A DNA stretch of 64,000 bases from Bacteroidota bacterium (GTDB lineage Bacteria > Bacteroidota > Bacteroidia > Flavobacteriales > Weeksellaceae): the NCBI GenBank assembly GCA_023393915.1, contig JAEXBS010000096.1, positions 248,001-312,000 on the forward strand, read 5' to 3'. Both the position numbers and the translations under genes were made by a program. This document shows, one piece after another, positions 16,441-25,748 of this stretch (its first letter is position 1; each line of letters opens with the position of its first letter). The notes under the pieces are model-generated. The model saw only the letters and a program-made list of their open reading frames with translations. It made no database searches and was not told the origin of the DNA.

Positions 16441-17433
16441 TTAGATAAATTTCTTTTTTAGCAAGTGTTCCGCGATTTGCACCGTGTTTGTGGCGGCTCC
16501 TTTGCGCAAATTATCCGCGACTATCCACAAGTTTAGTGTGTTGGGTTGTGAGGGGTCTAGTCTTAATCGCCCTACAAATACCTCATCTTTTCCTTCAGAA
16601 TCCAGAGGCATAGGGTATTGGTTTTCCTCTACATTATCACAAAGTACCACACCTGGTGTATTTGAAAGAGTTTCTCTTATTTCCGATAATTCAATAGGGT
16701 TTTCAAATTCAATGTTTACACTTTCAGAATGACCCCCTTGTACGGGAACTCGAACTGCAGTAGCGGTTAAAGCAAACGAATCGTCACCCATGATTTTTTT
16801 AGGTTCGGTCATTAGTTTTAATTCCTCTTTTGTGTATCCATTTTCAGTAAATACGTCACAATGAGGCAAAGCGTTCTTGAAGATCGGATGCGGATAGACA
16901 GGGTTTTTAGCTTTTTGCCCACCGATTTCTTCATTAAGTTGATCAACTGCCGCTTTTCCTGTTCCGGTTACCGATTGGTAGGTGGATACTACCACTCTTT
17001 TGATATTGTAAAGTTGGTGCAGTGGATTCAGTACCATTACTAATTGAATGGTAGAACAATTCGGGTTAGCAATGATTTTATCGTCCTTTTCAAGTACATC
17101 GGCATTGATTTCAGGAACAACAAGCTTTTTGTTTGGATCCATTCGCCATGCGGACGAATTGTCAATGACAAAAGTCCCTTTTTCGGCAAATTTTGGTGCC
17201 CATTCTTTTGACATTTCACCTCCAGCAGAAAACAGGGCAACATCTGGAGAAAGTTCCAGTGCCTGCTCCAAAGAGATGACAGGAAATTCTTTTCCTTGAA
17301 AGTTTATTTTCTTTCCTACGGATTTTTCAGACGCTACCGGAAGAAGTTCTGAAACAGGGAAATTTCTTTCCGCAAGTACTTTTAACATAATTTGGCCTAC
17401 CATACCAGTAGCGCCAACCACCGCAACTTTCAT
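16441..17433 (-). CDS. asd: Aspartate-semialdehyde dehydrogenase
   Basis: Reduces aspartyl phosphate with NADPH to the semialdehyde, the branch point of lysine/DAP, threonine and methionine synthesis. It is 330 residues with the NADP loop VAVVGATGMVGQ at residues 3-14 and the nucleophile Cys126 in ANPNCSTIQ. The substrate-site His lies in the VPVQGGHSESV region (PVQGGHSES). The sequence is of the Gram-positive/archaeal-like type common in Bacteroidetes. The small membrane protein gene lies 18 bases upstream on the same strand, and a terminator follows. Confidence 0.95.
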   Translation of the reverse strand: MKVAVVGATGMVGQIMLKVLAERNFPVSELLPVASEKSVGKKINFQGKEFPVISLEQALELSPDVALFSAGGEMSKEWAPKFAEKGTFVIDNSSAWRMDPNKKLVVPEINADVLEKDDKIIANPNCSTIQLVMVLNPLHQLYNIKRVVVSTYQSVTGTGKAAVDQLNEEIGGQKAKNPVYPHPIFKNALPHCDVFTENGYTKEELKLMTEPKKIMGDDSFALTATAVRVPVQGGHSESVNIEFENPIELSEIRETLSNTPGVVLCDNVEENQYPMPLDSEGKDEVFVGRLRLDPSQPNTLNLWIVADNLRKGAATNTVQIAEHLLKKKFI

Positions 17434-17451
17434 TCTAATTAGTTTTTTTAA

Positions 17452-17889
17452 TTAGGCGAAAAGACGAGCCCATTGGAAAGCCCACATCATAAGTACAACA
17501 GCAACTAATGCTAAAGCAAAGGTGCCCATGGAGAGTTGTTCTTTTGTTTTTATTCTTTTATTAGCTATAGTAAGTAGTACTGCTGCAATGATCATAGCAG
17601 TCGGGTGTTCTACATAGGTATTTCTAGTTAAAGAGTCACTCATTAGCGTACCCGCATCTAATGCTTGTTTAAAACCAGGCGAGAAGAATAGAAGCATAAC
17701 AAGTCCTATTAATGCTTGCAAGTGGAAGAAAATCATGGTGAAAAGTGAAGACTTTCTAAGCAGTTTAGTAATCTTTCCTGAATAACCAAACATTACCATA
17801 AGTAATGAGATCACAAAAATTGCAGTTAATAGTAAAATCAGGTAGGCAAATCCTCGGTGTGCCTGAAGGATAATGAAAAATCCGTCCAT
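17452..17889 (-). CDS. Four-helix membrane protein, cytochrome b-like annotation in relatives
   Basis: 145 residues, almost entirely four transmembrane helices, with scattered His at helix ends (AHRGFAYL, IFFHLQALIG, YVEHPTAM). Proteins of this kind in flavobacteria are often labelled cytochrome B; heme binding by the three His is possible but not shown. SLTRNTYVEHPTAMI forms the only long loop. The gene is 18 bases upstream of asd and may share its transcript. No pathway link to asd is apparent. Confidence 0.6.
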   Translation of the reverse strand: MDGFFIILQAHRGFAYLILLLTAIFVISLLMVMFGYSGKITKLLRKSSLFTMIFFHLQALIGLVMLLFFSPGFKQALDAGTLMSDSLTRNTYVEHPTAMIIAAVLLTIANKRIKTKEQLSMGTFALALVAVVLMMWAFQWARLFA

Positions 17890-17922
17890 TTTTTCTGGGT
17901 TTTAAGTTCGTACAAAGATAAC

Positions 17923-17951
17923 AAAAATCCCGACTTGAAAAGTCGGGATTT
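17923..17951 (-). terminator. Terminator after the TonB-dependent receptor
   Basis: A 12-base perfect hairpin (aaatcccgactt / aagtcgggattt) with a three-base loop and a T run on the minus strand, about 23 bases beyond the receptor stop. Confidence 0.8.
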
Positions 17952-17974
17952 AAAGTTATATCGTTTGATATTTC

Positions 17975-20455
17975 TTAGAATGTATACGCTACAGATGCGT
18001 TCCAAGTTGTACCAAATCCGAAGTATACTTCATTGTTTTTGTTGATTCCATTCCAATTGTTGGCAGCGTTAGTATCTGCAGCAATATTGGTTCTAGATTC
18101 AGCGATGTAAGTCGTATCAAATACGTTATTTACGTTAACTCTGAAGTTTAATCCTTGGTTGTTAGCGAATTTCCATCTTAGAGAAGCTCCTAAGTCAACA
18201 AGACCATAAGAAGGAAGTTTCACAGCAGATGCACCGTCGTCAGAAGTTCTGTTCTGTGGTTCGAAAGCCGAGTAAAGGTTATCTGCGAAACGGTATTGAG
18301 CATCAAGTCCTAACCAGTCTGTTACTTTGAAGTCAGCTCCTAATGCAGCAGTAAATTGCGCCGCATCACCAACTTTCAGACCGTCTAGGTATAGAGTTTG
18401 AGTTGCAACAACTTCACTTGTGCTATCATCGATGAAGGATGCAGTTGGGTTTCCTTTATAGAACCAATCTCCTACTGAAAGCATACCGAATACATCTACA
18501 AAAGTTGCAGGCTTAGCAGTGAAGTCAAGTTCGATTCCTCTGTGAACCTCTTGAATACCTAGCATGTTAGCTACATAAGAAATGTTGTTTACTCTTGAGC
18601 TTACTCTTCTATAGATATCATCCCATGAAGTGTTGTATAGGTTTAAGTTTGCATTAAAGAATGCTGATCTAAATCCGTATCCAATTTCAAATGAAGTAAT
18701 CTTTTCGTTTGTTAATTCTGGATTTACGTCGTTTCTGTTGTTTAAGAATACTGCTCCGAAGAAAGGTTGTCTCTCATAGTATCCAGCATTAACGAAAACG
18801 TTGTGGTTTTCATTGATGTTGTAGTTAGCACCCCCTTTGATATTGAACCCAGTGAGGTTAACTTTTTCACTTTCTTGTTCAGCTGGCTCGTAAAGCATGT
18901 GGTCAACTCTTTGGAAACCTTGGTTAGAAACGGACCCTTGAACGAAAGCTGATAAAATATCGTTATCGTATTCAATTTGTCCAAATCCTCCGAACCAGTT
19001 TACAAGACCGTCATTACTATAAGCCATTCTATCGTTAACATCATTTACTTTACCTCCAAATGGGTTCCAGCTGGCCGTAGGTCCAAATGTATTTGTAATA
19101 CGGTTAGGTCTGTTATTAATGTTAGAGTTATCTGTGTAACCTCTGTTACCTAATAGATCACTTACAATACGGTAGTGCATACCATCGTATTTTCTAGCGT
19201 CTACCCCTACGGTAGCATTGATGTTTTCAGAGAATTTATGGTTTAAGCTAGAGATAATACCAAACCAGTTGTGAGAGTTAATTGAAGATCTTCTGATCAG
19301 ACCGTTACGACGGTTACCATCAGCCTCGAATGGATTTGCGTCCACAGCACCGAAGTCAGCTACAGCTCCTCCTTGGTTCCATTTTACGATATCATCGAAA
19401 CGGATAAGTCCGTCAGCAGTTCTTGGAAGTGCAGTGTAGGATTTGTTATCAATACCTCCAGCATCTCCAGTACCTCCACCTCTACCAAAAGAAGCATAAA
19501 CTACTGAGTTTAATTTAGTTTCTGTGTTGAATTTCCAATCCCAGTTTAAGGACATTACTGGTTTGTGGTAGTAGTTTCTAGTCATAGAATACTGCTTTCC
19601 ATCTAAATATCCCCAGTTTTGGTTGTACTTTCTGTTTGGTTGGTCTTCAGATCCACCATATTTGATATGATCTGAAATTTTTGATTGGAATGATCTCTGA
19701 TTGTGCCATTGTGGAGCTCCAGTAATGGTAAATTGGAAATCATGTTTAGCGTTAGGGTTAAATCCTAAAGCGAAGTAATAGTTATATCCTTCAAAGTCAG
19801 TTCCATCTGCATACATTGCACCAGCTGTTCTACTCATCAAAACGGAAGAAGACCATCCAGATTCGTATTTACCAGTATTGTATGAGAATAATGCTTTGTG
19901 GTATCCGTCGTTACCAACACCTACTCGTACAGTTCCTCCTTGTTTCTTGTCAGCAGAACGTGTCAGTACGTTAACTGTACCTCCAACAGAAGCAATTGCA
20001 AGTTTAGAAGAACCTAGTCCTCTTTGAACTTGCATAGCAGAAGTTACGTCAGATAGACCTGCCCAGTTAGACCAGTAAACTGCACCGTTTTCCATGTCAT
20101 TAACTGGTACCCCATTGATCATAACTGCAGTGTTTCTTTGGTCGAAACCTCTTACGTTAATTCTAGAGTCTCCGAAACCACCTCCTCCTTTAGTCGCATA
20201 AACGGAAGGGGTAGTGTTTAGAATTTCAGGGAATTCCTGGTTTCCAAGCTTTTCAACAATCACTGCTTCTCTAATAGTAGATACTGCTACCGGGGTCTTT
20301 CTGTCTTTTGCAATGTCAGCTACACCCGTAAGTACAACTTGCTCGATGTCTCTTTCTCTATTGATAGAGTCCGAAGTTTGAGCAAAATAAAAACTTGCAG
20401 TAGATAGAGTCACTACCGTTGCAAGCATCGATTTTTTGAATGGATTAAAATTCAT
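17975..20455 (-). CDS. TonB-dependent outer-membrane receptor (not SusC-type)
   Basis: 826 residues. A signal peptide (MNFNPFKKSMLATVVTLSTA) is followed by a short TonB-box-like stretch (DIEQVVLTG). The plug domain contains INVRGFDQRNTAVMINGVPV and GGTVNVLTR, and the beta barrel ends in SVAYTF. It lacks both the carboxypeptidase-like N-terminal domain and a SusD partner, so it is a classical single receptor for an iron chelate, vitamin or peptide. The ligand is unknown. A 19-base inverted repeat (TATTAACA / TGTTAATA) 66 bases upstream of the start is a candidate control site. Confidence 0.92.
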   Translation of the reverse strand: MNFNPFKKSMLATVVTLSTASFYFAQTSDSINRERDIEQVVLTGVADIAKDRKTPVAVSTIREAVIVEKLGNQEFPEILNTTPSVYATKGGGGFGDSRINVRGFDQRNTAVMINGVPVNDMENGAVYWSNWAGLSDVTSAMQVQRGLGSSKLAIASVGGTVNVLTRSADKKQGGTVRVGVGNDGYHKALFSYNTGKYESGWSSSVLMSRTAGAMYADGTDFEGYNYYFALGFNPNAKHDFQFTITGAPQWHNQRSFQSKISDHIKYGGSEDQPNRKYNQNWGYLDGKQYSMTRNYYHKPVMSLNWDWKFNTETKLNSVVYASFGRGGGTGDAGGIDNKSYTALPRTADGLIRFDDIVKWNQGGAVADFGAVDANPFEADGNRRNGLIRRSSINSHNWFGIISSLNHKFSENINATVGVDARKYDGMHYRIVSDLLGNRGYTDNSNINNRPNRITNTFGPTASWNPFGGKVNDVNDRMAYSNDGLVNWFGGFGQIEYDNDILSAFVQGSVSNQGFQRVDHMLYEPAEQESEKVNLTGFNIKGGANYNINENHNVFVNAGYYERQPFFGAVFLNNRNDVNPELTNEKITSFEIGYGFRSAFFNANLNLYNTSWDDIYRRVSSRVNNISYVANMLGIQEVHRGIELDFTAKPATFVDVFGMLSVGDWFYKGNPTASFIDDSTSEVVATQTLYLDGLKVGDAAQFTAALGADFKVTDWLGLDAQYRFADNLYSAFEPQNRTSDDGASAVKLPSYGLVDLGASLRWKFANNQGLNFRVNVNNVFDTTYIAESRTNIAADTNAANNWNGINKNNEVYFGFGTTWNASVAYTF

Positions 20456-20492
20456 ATTGGTTTTAATTAGGTAAAATTAAATTTTCACGCTG

Positions 20493-20539
20493 CAAAAATA
20501 ACATTATATTTTAATTGATGTATTAACAAAATGTTAATA
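20493..20539 (-). promoter_or_regulatory. -7 box and operator-like inverted repeat upstream of the TonB receptor
   Basis: On the minus strand TATTTTTG (20493-20500) fits the -7 consensus 38 bases before the start. Just upstream, TATTAACA-AAA-TGTTAATA (20521-20539) is a perfect 8-base inverted repeat with a three-base spacer, near the place where an activator or repressor would sit. The regulator is unknown. Confidence 0.45.
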
Positions 20540-20658
20540 TTTGAAAACTTAGATATTTTTAGGGCTAAAATCCTTAGTTTGTGGTCCTTGACTGCTGTGC
20601 TATTGTTTAGGATAGACTGCGTAATTTTCATAATTTAACAAAAAAACTATGCTAGTCT

Positions 20659-21540
20659 CTATTCTATATTAGATTTTTTCTCAGTGTAAGCTTTCAGGCT
20701 AATATCAATATTTTTTGCGGAATGTGTAAGAGCGCCGGCGGAAATGTAATCCACACCACAGGCTGCCACCTGTGCCAGCTTTTCTCGGCTCATGTTTCCA
20801 GAGGCTTCACTTTCGCATCTTCCAGAGATAAATTCCACAGCCTTATGCATGGTAGGAATGTCCATATTGTCTAGCATTATCCGATCGACTCCGGCCTGTA
20901 GGGCCTCTTCCACCTCTTTTAGGTTTCTAGTTTCGACTTCGATTTTAAGTTTTTTCTTTTCTTTTTTTAAATAATCCTTGCATGCCGTTACTGCAGGTAA
21001 AATTCCTCCGCAGAAATCAATATGATTGTCCTTAAGCATAATCATATCGTAGAGTCCATAGCGGTGGTTGGTCCCTCCTCCAATTGCTACTGCCCACTTC
21101 TCACATACTCGGAAGTTTGGGGTTGTTTTTCTAGTGTCTAGTAGTTTCGTTTTTGTCCCTACTAACCGTGCATCCCATTCATGGGTCAAAGTAGCAATGC
21201 CACTCATTCGTTGCATACAATTAAGTACTAGTCTCTCAGTTTGTAAAATAGAACGAGCGGGTCCATGCACGATAAATGCGACATCTCCTTTTTTGGCTTG
21301 TTGGCCGTCCTGCAGTAGAACTTCCATTGTAAGTTTACGGTCAAAAGTTTGAAATATAATCTCAGCAAGTTCAACTCCTGCTAGTATACAATCTTCTTTA
21401 ATTAGGCAGCGTGCGCTCTGATTGAGATCTTTAGGTATAGTGGAGAGTGTCGAATGATCTCCATCGCCAAGGTCTTCTTCTAGTGCATTGGTAATAAATG
21501 TCTTGAGAACGTTTTTTGTTGCGTAGGAAGGTCTTTTCAT
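20659..21540 (-). CDS. nadC: Quinolinate (nicotinate-nucleotide) phosphoribosyltransferase, decarboxylating
   Basis: Joins quinolinate and PRPP to give nicotinate mononucleotide in de novo NAD synthesis. 293 residues, normal length. Motifs are EDLGDGDHSTLSTIP at the N-terminus, MQRMSGIATLT, the substrate-site LLDTRKTTPNFR, and VDRIMLDNMD and VDYISAGALTHS, which line the PRPP pocket of the barrel. It is cytoplasmic, 26 bases downstream of nadB in the same operon. nadA, the middle step, is not in this window. Confidence 0.96.
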   Translation of the reverse strand: MKRPSYATKNVLKTFITNALEEDLGDGDHSTLSTIPKDLNQSARCLIKEDCILAGVELAEIIFQTFDRKLTMEVLLQDGQQAKKGDVAFIVHGPARSILQTERLVLNCMQRMSGIATLTHEWDARLVGTKTKLLDTRKTTPNFRVCEKWAVAIGGGTNHRYGLYDMIMLKDNHIDFCGGILPAVTACKDYLKKEKKKLKIEVETRNLKEVEEALQAGVDRIMLDNMDIPTMHKAVEFISGRCESEASGNMSREKLAQVAACGVDYISAGALTHSAKNIDISLKAYTEKKSNIE

Positions 21541-21566
21541 AACTAGTCTTTTGCTTTAGAATTGGG

Positions 21567-23171
21567 TTAGTTATTTAGTGTCAAAGGTTCTGTAGCTAGA
21601 TCTTTATTATAGAAGGAACCTTTGTTTTCTTTCATTAATAGAGAGTGCTTGATAATTAAGTAGGAAATATTCACTAGATTTCTTAGTTCAGAGAGTTCTG
21701 GGGAGAGTACAGAATAATTGTATAGTTCTGTAACTGCTTCGTAAATTTCTCTTTGTTTCTTTTTTGCCAGCTCCAAGCGAGAGTTGCTTCGCACGATTGC
21801 CACCAGATCGCTCATGAGTTCTTGAAGTTGTTTGCGCAAATAGGTTATTAAAACCATTTCGTCCATGATTTTCATACCCTCTTCGTTCCATTCTGGCGTC
21901 TTAGAAAGTGCTTCATAGTTGAACGCGTCTTTTTTAAGTAGTTCCACGGTTCTCATTGCTGCGTTGTGACCAAAAACCAAACCTTCAAGTAAGGAATTAG
22001 ATGCTAGGCGATTGGCTCCGTGAAGTCCTGAATTGGTACATTCTCCTACAGCAAAGAGGTTTCTAATGGAACTTTGTCCATCCCGGTCGATTACAATTCC
22101 TCCCATCAGGTAATGACAAGCGGGAACCACTGGAATCAGTTCATTGAACGGATCGATTCCTTCGTCTAGGCATTTTTGATAGATGTTAGGGAAATGTTCT
22201 TTGAATTTTTTTTGCTCCATTTCTCGGCAATCCAGTCCAACGTAGTTCTCTCCACTTCGAATCAATTCATTGTCAATAGCTCGAGCTACAATATCACGAG
22301 AGGCTAATTCCTCTCTAGGATCGTATTTGTGCATGAAAGGCTCCCCATTTTTGGTTCTTAGCTTAGCCCCATCTCCACGAACCGCTTCGGAAATAAGAAA
22401 GAGCATACCGTCTCTTTTTGAATAAAGTGCTGTAGGATGGAACTGATAATATTGCATATGAGAAACCTTTCCACGGGCTCGGTGCACAAAGGCAATACCG
22501 TCTCCCGTCGCAATGATAGGGTTCGTCGTATTTTTATACACGTGTCCCGCTCCACCGGTAGCCACTAGGGTGATTTTGGCTGTAATTCGCTTGATGTTCC
22601 CGCTTTTTTGGTCGAGCACATAGGCACCAAAGCACGTAATATTATCTAAGTCCAATTCTTTTTCTGGAATCTGGTGCTCCGTAATCAGGTCGACTACATA
22701 ATGGTAATCCAGGATGGTAATGTTTTCCGATCGGTTGGCCGTTTCTAAAAGAGCTCTTTCAATTTCAAATCCGGTAATGTCTTTATGATGAACAATGCGG
22801 TTTTCCGTATGTCCCCCCTCTCTTCCAAGTTTGTACTCGCCGTTTTTACCTTGATCAAAATGGGTTCCCCAAGCGACAAGCTCCTTAAAACGAGCAGGTC
22901 CTTCTTTGATCACCATTTCAACGACTTCTTTTATGTTTTCGCCGTCGCCCGCCCGCATGGTGTCCTCGATATGCTTTTCGAAGTTGTCTTGGTCAAAATC
23001 CGTAACCACCGCAAGACCGCCTTGAGCGTATTTCGTGTTGCTTTCGTCTTCGTCCGCTTTGGTCACAATGGTAATCCTAGCGTTAGGAAGTTGTTCAGAA
23101 ATTTTAATGGCGTAGGAGAGTCCGGAAATCCCCGAACCAATCACCAGAACGTCCGTATCGGTTATCTGCAT
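21567..23171 (-). CDS. nadB: L-aspartate oxidase
   Basis: FAD enzyme that makes iminoaspartate from aspartate, the first step of de novo NAD synthesis. 534 residues. The FAD-binding glycine loop is DVLVIGSGISGLSYAIKI near residue 8. Catalytic-domain stretches are EGGHTENRIVHHKD, MQYYQFHPTALY and CHYLMGGIVIDRDGQ, and the C-terminal FAD contact is HGANRLASNSLLEGLVFG. The helical C-terminal tail is present and complete. It heads the nadB-nadC pair; the nitroreductase gene precedes it on the same strand by 52 bases. Confidence 0.97.
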   Translation of the reverse strand: MQITDTDVLVIGSGISGLSYAIKISEQLPNARITIVTKADEDESNTKYAQGGLAVVTDFDQDNFEKHIEDTMRAGDGENIKEVVEMVIKEGPARFKELVAWGTHFDQGKNGEYKLGREGGHTENRIVHHKDITGFEIERALLETANRSENITILDYHYVVDLITEHQIPEKELDLDNITCFGAYVLDQKSGNIKRITAKITLVATGGAGHVYKNTTNPIIATGDGIAFVHRARGKVSHMQYYQFHPTALYSKRDGMLFLISEAVRGDGAKLRTKNGEPFMHKYDPREELASRDIVARAIDNELIRSGENYVGLDCREMEQKKFKEHFPNIYQKCLDEGIDPFNELIPVVPACHYLMGGIVIDRDGQSSIRNLFAVGECTNSGLHGANRLASNSLLEGLVFGHNAAMRTVELLKKDAFNYEALSKTPEWNEEGMKIMDEMVLITYLRKQLQELMSDLVAIVRSNSRLELAKKKQREIYEAVTELYNYSVLSPELSELRNLVNISYLIIKHSLLMKENKGSFYNKDLATEPLTLNN

Positions 23172-23223
23172 AGAGTAGTGGAACTAAATAATTAACTCAA
23201 AGGTAAAAAAAAGAGGCTACTGC

Positions 23224-23850
23224 TTATAAAAATTCAATAAGCTTTTCTTCAGGCTTACGCACTTTTTTGAGCGTCTGAAAAGGATCCTCAGGCGATCGAT
23301 AACCTAACGCAAGAGTGACGGAAGGCCATTCTTTCGCTGGATCTATCGGAAGAGCGTTCGTAAGAATTTTATCGTCGAATCCCTCCATGGGACTCGAATC
23401 GATGTTCTCAAGTGCGGCGGCAAAAAGCAAATGCCCTAGCACGATATAAGTTTGGTTCTTAGACCAGTCCCAAAGTCGCTCAGCACCTATTTTAGTTCTA
23501 AATCCTTGAATGCTTGTCTTAAAGCCTTCTAAACTTTCGATGGACTGCTCTCTTACCTGAGTAATGTGCTTTAAATAACCTTCAATATAGTGGTCTTCGA
23601 TGTCTTTTTTGGCAGTGATCACAAAGAGGTGTGAACAGCTTTTTACTTGGGAAGGATTAAAAAAAGCAGGCTCCACTTTTTCTAAAGCCTCTTTCGATTC
23701 CAGTACGTATATTTTATAAGGTTGTAGTCCTAGGCTGGAGGCGGAGAGCCTTCCTGCGTTAAGAATTCGGGAAACGACCTCTGAAGGTACTTTTTCAGCT
23801 GTAAATTTCTTGGCCGAATATCTTTTTTCTAATGATTTGATGTAATCCAT
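23224..23850 (-). CDS. NAD(P)H-dependent nitroreductase-family oxidoreductase
   Basis: 208 residues of the FMN-dependent nitroreductase fold (NfsB-like). The N-terminus RYSAKKFTAEKV and ILNAGRLSASSLGLQPYKIYV gives the FMN phosphate site, and VTLALGYRSPEDPF is the usual C-terminal FMN contact. It is likely a cytoplasmic homodimer reducing quinones or nitro compounds; the natural substrate is unknown. It lies upstream of nadB and directly downstream of the accessory island, next to the decayed rnhA end. It was probably the original neighbour of rnhA before the insertion. Confidence 0.88.
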   Translation of the reverse strand: MDYIKSLEKRYSAKKFTAEKVPSEVVSRILNAGRLSASSLGLQPYKIYVLESKEALEKVEPAFFNPSQVKSCSHLFVITAKKDIEDHYIEGYLKHITQVREQSIESLEGFKTSIQGFRTKIGAERLWDWSKNQTYIVLGHLLFAAALENIDSSPMEGFDDKILTNALPIDPAKEWPSVTLALGYRSPEDPFQTLKKVRKPEEKLIEFL

Positions 23851-23909
23851 GCTACAAAATTAGTCAATTTTGATTTGCATCAGCGAGGATTTATTCTTAA
23901 GGAAATGCA

Positions 23910-24008
23910 TTAGAATAATGCTTCTATATCAGGATTTTCAAAATCTTTGCCAATTTCAAGAGGTCCGTTAGTGTCGGCATAAACTGCTAGAACGGCTAAC
24001 TGCTCTCA
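23910..24008 (-). pseudogene. Decayed 3' fragment of rnhA (ribonuclease H1)
   Basis: Read on the minus strand, these bases end in a stop at 23910-23912 and encode LAVLAVYADTNGPLEIG continuing KDFENPDIEALF. The intact rnhA (26451-26927) ends LAVIAYKNGPLEID then EGFENPDATTLF, clearly homologous over about the last 28 residues with a two-residue length difference. An in-frame stop (24006-24008) interrupts it just upstream, where the NERCD motif should be, and earlier parts of the gene are not recognisable. It is a second, diverged copy of the rnhA 3' end in the same orientation, 2.5 kb from the intact gene, and marks one edge of the island. Confidence 0.8.
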
Positions 24009-24050
24009 CTTTGATGATAGAATTGTCTATACTTTAATTTTTCTGTTGCT

Positions 24051-24245
24051 TTAAATATAAGCCGACAAAAGATCCAATTCACGCCTATCGGAGTCAAGAT
24101 CATATATGATATTCCAGAAATCCGTGACACATTGATTTTTTAACGTTTTGGTTAGTGTAGGAGCAGGAATAAGGGCAAAATTCATGATGAGGTTCGCAGG
24201 ACGATGAAACCCTAATTCCAAAACAGAAGAAGTCGTTTGTCCTAG
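24051..24245 (-). pseudogene. Possible C-terminal remnant of an unrecognised gene
   Basis: On the minus strand 64 codons are open between stops. They read, in part, LELGFHRPANLIMNFALIPA, then PTLTKTLKNQC, then TDFWNIIYDLDSDRRELDLL. The composition looks protein-like rather than random, but there is no start codon context or upstream gene. I do not recognise the family. It may be debris carried with the rnhA fragment or with the inserted cassette. Confidence 0.35.
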
Positions 24246-24407
24246 CTAGTTCTACAAATTAATTAGTCAAGAATTCCACAGCCAAAATTCCATTATTCAT
24301 AGACATTAACACTATTATCACAAAAAATTTGTAAAGAAATGTAGAACAATTGATTTTTATTTTTTAAATTTAGCCAAAACTTTTACCCTGTCCTTAGATT
24401 TTTCGAG

Positions 24408-25731
24408 ATGCGTTAGTTGTTTCCTGATATTTTTCACGTCTTTAACGTTACTGAGTTGTATCAATGATAGAAATGAATCGATTGAAGATAGCTTAATTGA
24501 GTTATCTGTAAAGGATTACAAGAAGCTTTCTCCTTGGAATGAAAATGAGATTCTGGTTAAGAATGTACAAAAAAGTTTTATTAAGGGAATTAATGTTGAA
24601 AATTTTGTAAGTCAGTATGGAAATGTTTATTGGGACTATGCTATTACTTTTAATGACATTCAGAAGGCAGGTTTAGCTATTCCCGTAGTGAAGAATAATA
24701 AGATCAATCTTTTGTTGAAAGCGACTATTACAGATGATATTATTCATTTACAATTGGTCACTAACCCGCATCCTATTGAATTTTTCAGCAACTTAATTTT
24801 CACAGATAAAACCTCACTGAAATTCCACGAAGGAGGCGCAAACTCATTCAATGATTTATTATCCTTAAGTATCGAAAAGAAAGCAGTGATGGAATACAAC
24901 TGCAGTTACAAGACAATCACGGTGGGATGTGTAAATGGACAAACCGATTGTACCGATGTTTCTTATACGATTTCGGAATGTAGTTGGATCGATTCTGGCG
25001 GGAGAGATTTTGAATCTATCGAATTGATTGAATTTGGTGGCGGAGGTGGCGGGGGAAGTAGCAGTCAAAATCCAATTACCTTAATAAATCCATGTTCGAT
25101 TATCAAAACACAAACTACAAATGCGAATTATCAAAATAAAATTTCAGAACTTAAAAAAACAAGCGTACTGAACAAACCCTATGAGTCTGGATATTCTGAA
25201 GACAAACAAGGGAATTTCACCAAACTCAAAACTTCAGAATCAACAAGTTCGTCTGACGGTCTTAAAGTACCCATCAATTCGAATACAAAAGGCTATATTC
25301 ATACTCACCAAAATGATTACGAAACAGGTAGAACAGATGGCGACAATAACCCTGAAATCAGAAAACCCATAAGGATATTTTCACCTGCGGATGTTAACGC
25401 TTTAATGGAAATAGCAAAGCAAAGAACTAATCAGGATTATTCTGATATTTATGCAACAATGGTATCGTCAGACGGCACTTACATGCTGAAATTCACTGGC
25501 GGATCTTCTGATATTAAAACCGGTTTTGGAACCAGAGAATGGCGAATCGAATTCCGCAACTATATAATTAGAGAAAAAGGACCCTTAGTAGCGAAATTTT
25601 TAGGGTTTGTGTCAAAAGAAATGAAAATTAACAATATAGCCCTCTTTAAATTAAAAGATAGTGGTAGTATTCAAGAAATAAAATTAAATCCGAGCATACC
25701 AAACCGGATTATCACTTCAGACTGTCCTTAA
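24408..25731 (+). pseudogene. Putative lipoprotein with JAMM-like metalloprotease residues; start codon appears frameshifted
   Basis: The reading frame is open from 24310 to 25731 but has no ATG, GTG or TTG before the lipoprotein signal FLIFFTSLTLLSC. The only nearby ATG (24408) is out of frame and meets TAG after one codon. Removing one T at about 24413-24414 would give MRSCFLIFF and restore a normal lipoprotein of about 440 residues. A GTG at 24688 is the first canonical start in frame but would discard the signal. A Gly-rich linker (25034-25057) leads to a C-terminal domain with Glu (25183), HTH (25300-25308) and SPAD (25381-25392). This resembles the E...HxH...SxxD zinc set of JAMM/MPN peptidases, although the HxH-to-S gap is long. 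It may be a surface protein; it is either decayed or affected by a sequencing error. Confidence 0.55.
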
Positions 25732-25748
25732 TTCTAAAATGTAGAATA

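Larger units (their letters stand above)
23851..24407. other. Gene-free flank of the island holding two decayed fragments
   Basis: Besides the rnhA remnant (23910-24008) and the minus-strand open stretch (24051-24245) I see no intact gene, tRNA or clear promoter. The stretch is AT-rich and looks like the scar of an insertion. Confidence 0.5.

Noticed and set aside
22785..23195. Plus-strand ORF of 136 codons over nadB
   Set aside because: Antisense to the conserved FAD-binding region of nadB, with no supporting promoter or homology that I recognise.
25034..25057. Run of glycine codons as a possible repeat or frameshift hotspot
   Set aside because: It reads as a simple Gly-rich linker (GGGGGGG) in frame with mixed GGC/GGA/GGT/GGG codons, not a DNA homopolymer.
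24688..25731. GTG at 24688 as the start of the JAMM-like gene
   Set aside because: The same frame is open upstream and encodes a lipoprotein signal and about 90 further protein-like residues, so this GTG is only the first canonical codon, not the likely start.
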